Shown one piece after another: positions 6,208 to 10,058 of a stretch of 10,058 nt of DNA (its first letter is position 1; each line of letters opens with the position of its first letter). The notes beneath the pieces were generated by a model. That model did not search any database and was not told the DNA's origin. It was given only the letters and a program-made list of their open reading frames with translations. A program made the translations under genes and the position numbers. Source of the DNA: NIOZ-UU13 sp964653075 (lineage in GTDB: Bacteria; Planctomycetota; Phycisphaerae; Sedimentisphaerales; Anaerobacaceae); contig CAZZAX010000197.1 in assembly GCA_964653075.1 (NCBI GenBank), forward strand, positions 1 to 10,058, read 5' to 3'.

Positions 6208-7707
6208 CTACTTCGCCAGTGGCAACTCACCTGCCGGGCGAGTTCCAGTACGCATTTCTTCCTGAAAAAGGATGGCCATTCCGCTGAGCTTTTTGTTCAA
6301 CCTGGGATTACGAACCGGCTTGGTTTCGCCGGGATCCTTTTCCAAGTCAAAAAGCTGAAAGTTGGGATTTAGTTGTAATTTCCAATTCTGCCATCGAACA
6401 GCAGCAAGCGAACCGAGGCTGCCATGATAGAAAAATGCCTGGTGGTATTCTTCCTGCGAGACTATTGGTTCCCATTCGCCCGGTGGATTCCACGGGCGAC
6501 GCAAAGGGACCGAAGCATTTAGTGACATCATAGCTTTCGCCGGAGGAACCGTCCTGCATCTTCCTCTAAGCAAAGGGGTGATGTCACGTCCATCAATGAC
6601 CCGGCCGGCGGGAATCTTCAGGCCTGCAAAAGTCGCGAATGTGGGATACCAGTCCATTGCATGAATGAGCTGCGAGGATATTTGGCCTGCCTTAACTCCA
6701 AGGCCCGGTCCCCATGCGATACAAGGGACTCGAATACCACCCTCTAATGTTGTAAGCTTATTGCCGCGTATAGGCTGGTCTGCTGTTCGTCCCGGGCCGC
6801 GACCATTGTCAGAGGTGTAGATAACCAATGTCCGATCATCGATGCCCAGATCTTCCAACGTGTCGAACAATCGACCGACATGATGGTCCAGGCACTGAAT
6901 AACATCGCCGTAGAGACCAAAACGTGATTTTCCTTTAAAATCATCTGTTACACCCAACGGATTATGCGCCATTGTGTGAGGCAGGTACAAAAAGAAGGGA
7001 TGATCTTTATTTTTCTGAATAAAGCCAATCGCCTCATCGGTATAAGCCTCGGTCAATTCCGCAGGATCGGCCGGCCGCTTCAATATTTTTTCATTACGCA
7101 TCAATGGTACGCCGCCTTCATTCTCGAGATAGACAACCTCAACGGGATCGAGGTTATGGAGCAATCCAAAGTAATGATCGAATCCCTGCTGCCTCGGCAG
7201 GAATGGGGGCAGAAATCCCAGATGCCACTTGCCTATACATGCTGTTGCATAGCCTGACGATTTGAGCAGCTCAGCTAAGGTCAATTCGTCGGGATGAATA
7301 CCTTTACGCGAGTCCGCCCGCTGTACCCAGGTCGCCAATCCGATTCTGCGAGGATAGCAACCGGTCAAAATGCCCGCACGCGATGGACTGCAGATCGGAG
7401 CGGCCGCATAATAATCGGTGAACAATATGCCCTCTTGGGCCATTCGATCAATTCGAGGGGTATCGAACTCTTTGGCGCCATAACAACCAAGATCGTAGTA
7501 ACCCTGGTCATCGACCAAGATAAAGATCAGATTCGGTTTAGGTTCTTCGGCAATCGCCTCGGTGAGGATGCGGTGTTCCTCGCTGGGGTAAGCCTCAGCC
7601 AATAAGAGCGAAGAATACAAAGCAGCCACCGAAGCAGCACCGGCCTGTAAAAAGTATCGTCGGGTTAGTTTCGTTTGCTCTCGGGCAAATTGTTTTATCT
7701 GCTTCAA
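6208..7707 (-). CDS. Tat-exported type I (formylglycine) sulfatase, S1 family
   Basis: The 499-aa product hydrolyses sulfate esters, probably on a polysaccharide or oligosaccharide, outside the cytoplasm. Residues 1-38 form a twin-arginine signal (TRRYFLQAGAAS). The alkaline-phosphatase-fold core starts at 57 (KPNLIFILVDDQGYYDLG), with the calcium ligands Asp66 and Asp67. The sulfatase signature CSPSRAGILTG at 106-116 supplies Cys106, the residue converted to formylglycine, and Arg110. GKWHLG (159-164), His244 and His248 (LPHTMAHNP), TSDNG (298-302) and Lys317 complete the expected active site. All key residues are present, so the enzyme should be active once matured. The start codon is TTG (7707-7705) behind AAGGAGAT, chosen because the Tat signal follows directly and no ATG lies near. 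It overlaps the upstream gene's TGA by 4 nt. The substrate subfamily cannot be assigned by eye. Confidence 0.92.
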   Translation of the reverse strand: MKQIKQFAREQTKLTRRYFLQAGAASVAALYSSLLLAEAYPSEEHRILTEAIAEEPKPNLIFILVDDQGYYDLGCYGAKEFDTPRIDRMAQEGILFTDYYAAAPICSPSRAGILTGCYPRRIGLATWVQRADSRKGIHPDELTLAELLKSSGYATACIGKWHLGFLPPFLPRQQGFDHYFGLLHNLDPVEVVYLENEGGVPLMRNEKILKRPADPAELTEAYTDEAIGFIQKNKDHPFFLYLPHTMAHNPLGVTDDFKGKSRFGLYGDVIQCLDHHVGRLFDTLEDLGIDDRTLVIYTSDNGRGPGRTADQPIRGNKLTTLEGGIRVPCIAWGPGLGVKAGQISSQLIHAMDWYPTFATFAGLKIPAGRVIDGRDITPLLRGRCRTVPPAKAMMSLNASVPLRRPWNPPGEWEPIVSQEEYHQAFFYHGSLGSLAAVRWQNWKLQLNPNFQLFDLEKDPGETKPVRNPRLNKKLSGMAILFQEEMRTGTRPAGELPLAK

Positions 7708-7721
7708 TTCTTATCTCCTTT
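7704..7721 (-). promoter_or_regulatory. TTGA stop/start overlap with internal SD
   Basis: Read on the minus strand, AAGGAGAT lies inside the last codons of the cytochrome/SUMF1 gene, followed by TTGA. TTG (7707-7705) starts the sulfatase and TGA (7706-7704) stops the upstream gene. The arrangement is typical of termination-reinitiation coupling and would tie sulfatase output to that of the upstream protein. Confidence 0.75.
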
Positions 7722-10058
7722 TGTATCATTAGTTGCGATATTCTCATTAATTACTACTATCCTAAAGCCGACGTTAAATACCCGCTGCCAAAATGGATAC
7801 CCCAATCGAAAACTGCTGCGGCTTCTTGCAGGCCTATCGAAAAACGAGCCGCCACGAACTACTTTTCGTTCACTATCGTATTCGCTTAGCGTCCACTCGG
7901 CGACATTGCCGTGCATGTCGTGCAGCCCCCATACATTTGCCCGATAGGAACCTACATTCGCGGTAACGCGATAGTGGTCATCGAATCGTATGTCCGCCAG
8001 CTTTGAACCTTCCAAAACAAGATGAGGAACACCTCCGGTTGACTGGGTGACTCCACCTTCGGGCATCATTCGTCCATTGTTTATCTCCAGACCTGTGCTG
8101 AAGCTGATATCTGCCATATTAGCCCATGCAGAAAAATCTTCATCAACCATCCCGTAATTCAGTGGTGTTGTACTTCCCGCCCGGCAGCTATATTCCCACT
8201 GCTGCTCGGTTGGAAGTGTCACTGTTAATCCGCTACGCTTCGAAAGCCAATGACAGAAATCCATCGCCTCCTCCCACGAAACCCTTACTACTGGCTGCTC
8301 ATCACCATTGAGCGAAAGCCCCTTTCCATCGGCGCGATCGCGACGTTTTGTATAGTATCCGCTGTCATGTGACGGATCGAATCGTCGAAACTGGGCATTA
8401 GTTACTTCGCATTCGCTTATCCAGATAGGTTTGTCCATCGTGATAACTCTTTGCGGAAACTCATCAGCCTGGCCATTGACGTCACCCATGACAAACTGAC
8501 CTTCCGGCACACGTACAAGCGACAACTTTACGCCTCCAAGATCGATCTGGCGTCTTGCAGGCGTGTAAAAATTCTGCTGCTTACATTCGTCTTTTAAAGA
8601 AAGAGGCCTTCCTTTTGCCTCATGAGTCTCCGACCGTGATATCACACTTGCAAAAACAGAGCCAGCCTGTCTCGATGAGGTCGCAAAAATTTTCTCAGGA
8701 TCGTCCATCGGCCCACCGTATAGTTTTCGAAGTTCCATCCGTCGATCATATGCGCCATCCGGAATGGGAAAGACATCGCCCCAGGTCCCGTGGCAGGGAC
8801 CATTAAGGTCGATCCATGTGACCAGGCGACTCCAGGCTTCTTCATCCAGTTCAATGCCGTGATGGCCTTTTTCGAGCATCTGGATAAGCTCACTTGTATC
8901 GGCGTGATATTCACCAGGAGTCAGAAGGCTAACATCATCCTCGATGCCCACTCGACGGATGTAATGAATCAGCACATCATAAGCCGGACTGTATTTTAGT
9001 TTACCATTGGTTGCCTCAAGCATATCAGGATGGAGACGTGCAATATAGCCTATAGGTTTAGGCTCAGCCTTGCCGCCGTCTAACTCTGATCGAAGGTCTG
9101 CAACACCGACTGTTGAACCATTGTGACATGACACACAGTATTTGTTAAGTATCGGTTGGACCTCTCGCTCGAAGTCAAACCCGCGAGCAGGACCATACCA
9201 TGGCGATACTCCCCGAGGTGGACCGTTAGCAGCGATATTTTGAGTATTATCTGGAACATCCATCGGAGTCTCATGGCAGCCAATGCACGATATCCTCTCA
9301 CCCGGCATAGCAGTAAACCAGCTTCGCATGAGCTGTACCGCTTTGCCTTCTTTGTCCAGTACCTGCAGGGAAATGGGCGTGTTTGCGGGAACTTGAAAGC
9401 TTGCCGATCCATCTTGTTCAACAGGCACGGTTCCGATAATTTGCATTACCTCCCAGGGCCCGCCGTAACCGATCTTATCCGAGCCGGCCAGACCGCGATA
9501 ACCGAAATTATAACCGACAAGCCGTAATTGCTTGATAGTCCCGCGCGGCACACCTTTCAATCCCTGCCCTGCATAAACGTCACTGATATAAACGGTTGCA
9601 TCATTTTTGGTTATGTCGATTTGATCGGGGATCACCATAGGCTGCTTCTGCGGCATAACAGGAGTTGGCTCCAACAGTGCGTAGCCCGGTTCCTCATACA
9701 CGAGTACGAGATTGTCGAATACATCTGCCAAATAGATGCCCCACGAAGATTTAGCGCTCATCCAGCAACTCACAAGGAAGTATTTGTCACTTAGTGGATA
9801 TGGATGCAGGAACATAGGCCAATTCCCGCCAACCAGGTTGTCGCGAATCATCGGCTTGATCGGCTCGCCGCGTCCCGTGATTCGTTGTACGATCCCCAAA
9901 TCCTCCTGCCAGCCTTTTCTCGGATCGATGATTACCAGTTGCCCCATGCGGTGAGGTCCATGGTAGCCGGAGAGGATGCCGATCAGGCGATTCGTTTCCG
10001 GGATCTGCCGGGGAAAAAACAACGAATTGGGATACCATGAATTACTCCCGTAAATGGC
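7704..10058 (-). CDS. HZS-alpha-like di-heme cytochrome fused to a SUMF1/FGE-like domain (5' end outside window)
   Basis: The frame is open to the right edge, and the edge codons read AIYGSNSWYPNSLFFPRQIP, which fits this family. The TTG at 10022 is therefore not the start and the N-terminus is missing. The 784 residues present (numbered from the edge) resemble the hydrazine synthase alpha-like family: a propeller-type region (GYHGPHRMGQLVIIDPRKG, 32-50) followed by heme c motifs CIGCH (258-262) and CVSCH (308-312). A SUMF1/formylglycine-generating-enzyme-like domain follows at about 509-770 (VPEGQFVMGD, EVTNAQFRRF, LPTEQQWEYSCRAG, GNVAEW, VVRGGSF, VGFRIVV). The two copper-binding cysteines of aerobic FGE, expected just after GGS, are Asp741 and Ser746, so canonical sulfatase-activating chemistry is unlikely. 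The heme motifs imply export to the periplasm, but the signal peptide is off the window. It is translationally coupled to the sulfatase. HZS-alpha-like proteins are widespread in non-anammox PVC bacteria, so this is not evidence of hydrazine synthesis. Confidence 0.82.
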   Translation of the reverse strand, partial: AIYGSNSWYPNSLFFPRQIPETNRLIGILSGYHGPHRMGQLVIIDPRKGWQEDLGIVQRITGRGEPIKPMIRDNLVGGNWPMFLHPYPLSDKYFLVSCWMSAKSSWGIYLADVFDNLVLVYEEPGYALLEPTPVMPQKQPMVIPDQIDITKNDATVYISDVYAGQGLKGVPRGTIKQLRLVGYNFGYRGLAGSDKIGYGGPWEVMQIIGTVPVEQDGSASFQVPANTPISLQVLDKEGKAVQLMRSWFTAMPGERISCIGCHETPMDVPDNTQNIAANGPPRGVSPWYGPARGFDFEREVQPILNKYCVSCHNGSTVGVADLRSELDGGKAEPKPIGYIARLHPDMLEATNGKLKYSPAYDVLIHYIRRVGIEDDVSLLTPGEYHADTSELIQMLEKGHHGIELDEEAWSRLVTWIDLNGPCHGTWGDVFPIPDGAYDRRMELRKLYGGPMDDPEKIFATSSRQAGSVFASVISRSETHEAKGRPLSLKDECKQQNFYTPARRQIDLGGVKLSLVRVPEGQFVMGDVNGQADEFPQRVITMDKPIWISECEVTNAQFRRFDPSHDSGYYTKRRDRADGKGLSLNGDEQPVVRVSWEEAMDFCHWLSKRSGLTVTLPTEQQWEYSCRAGSTTPLNYGMVDEDFSAWANMADISFSTGLEINNGRMMPEGGVTQSTGGVPHLVLEGSKLADIRFDDHYRVTANVGSYRANVWGLHDMHGNVAEWTLSEYDSERKVVRGGSFFDRPARSRSSFRLGYPFWQRVFNVGFRIVVINENIATNDTKGDKN
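9123..9287 (-). other. Two CxxCH heme c attachment motifs
   Basis: CIGCH is encoded at 9287-9273 and CVSCH at 9137-9123, 50 residues apart, both in the frame of the HZS-alpha-like/SUMF1 fusion. Covalent c-type heme attachment happens outside the cytoplasmic membrane, so this part of the protein must be exported. The second motif lies in a conserved context (REVQPILNKYCVSCHNG) shared with planctomycete cytochromes. Confidence 0.85.

Noticed and set aside
10020..10022. TTG at 10022 as the start of the cytochrome/SUMF1 gene
   Set aside because: The frame stays open to the window edge and the upstream codons encode a SWYPNSLF segment that fits the family, so the gene is cut by the window.
7704..10058. 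Anammox hydrazine synthase
   Set aside because: Only an alpha-like region is present, fused to a SUMF1 domain and linked to a sulfatase; no beta/gamma subunits or other anammox genes are nearby.

Overview
This window looks like a carbohydrate- and sulfate-ester-degradation locus from a bacterium of the PVC group, most likely a planctomycete of the Phycisphaerae/Sedimentisphaerales type. The clues are protein families rather than a marker gene. They are a Tat-exported sulfatase, a hydrazine-synthase-alpha-like cytochrome fused to a SUMF1-type domain, a Tat-exported Gfo/Idh/MocA oxidoreductase, and a large secreted protein with a CBM9-like domain, Fn3-like repeats and a C-terminal 'DIESYND' carbohydrate-binding-like module. 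The lineage is an inference from these families; there is no rRNA or other phylogenetic marker here.

Left part (1-3250, + strand): a secreted DUF4038/GH140-like glycoside hydrolase (234-1601), then a 425-bp spacer, then an exported NAD(P)-type Gfo/Idh/MocA oxidoreductase (2027-3247). The spacer holds two short ORFs of 42 and 22 codons, each behind a near-consensus Shine-Dalgarno, and a sigma70-like promoter just upstream of the oxidoreductase.

Middle (3250-6207, - strand): the + and - transcription units converge at 3248-3432, where a hairpin suits termination of the minus-strand message. The minus unit has a strong promoter (5921-5950), a 47-codon hydrophobic small protein (5680-5823) and, 12 nt later, the 744-aa secreted modular protein (3433-5667). 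Upstream of it, 5824-6207 has no gene but is rich in dyad symmetries.

Right part (6208-10058, - strand): a two-gene operon. The upstream gene runs off the right edge and encodes a fusion of an HZS-alpha-like beta-propeller/di-heme cytochrome with a SUMF1 (formylglycine-generating-enzyme-like) domain. It overlaps the type I sulfatase gene by 4 nt (TTGA), and the sulfatase starts at TTG. The SUMF1 domain lacks the two catalytic cysteines of true aerobic FGE, so it probably does not activate the neighbouring sulfatase by the known mechanism.

Taken together, the genes suggest extracytoplasmic breakdown of a sulfated, possibly pectin- or apiose-containing polysaccharide. The sulfatase would remove sulfate, the GH140-like enzyme would cleave a glycosidic bond, the exported oxidoreductase would modify a sugar, and the modular protein would bind polysaccharide at or outside the cell surface. 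No CRISPR array, tRNA, rRNA, insertion sequence or phage gene was seen.
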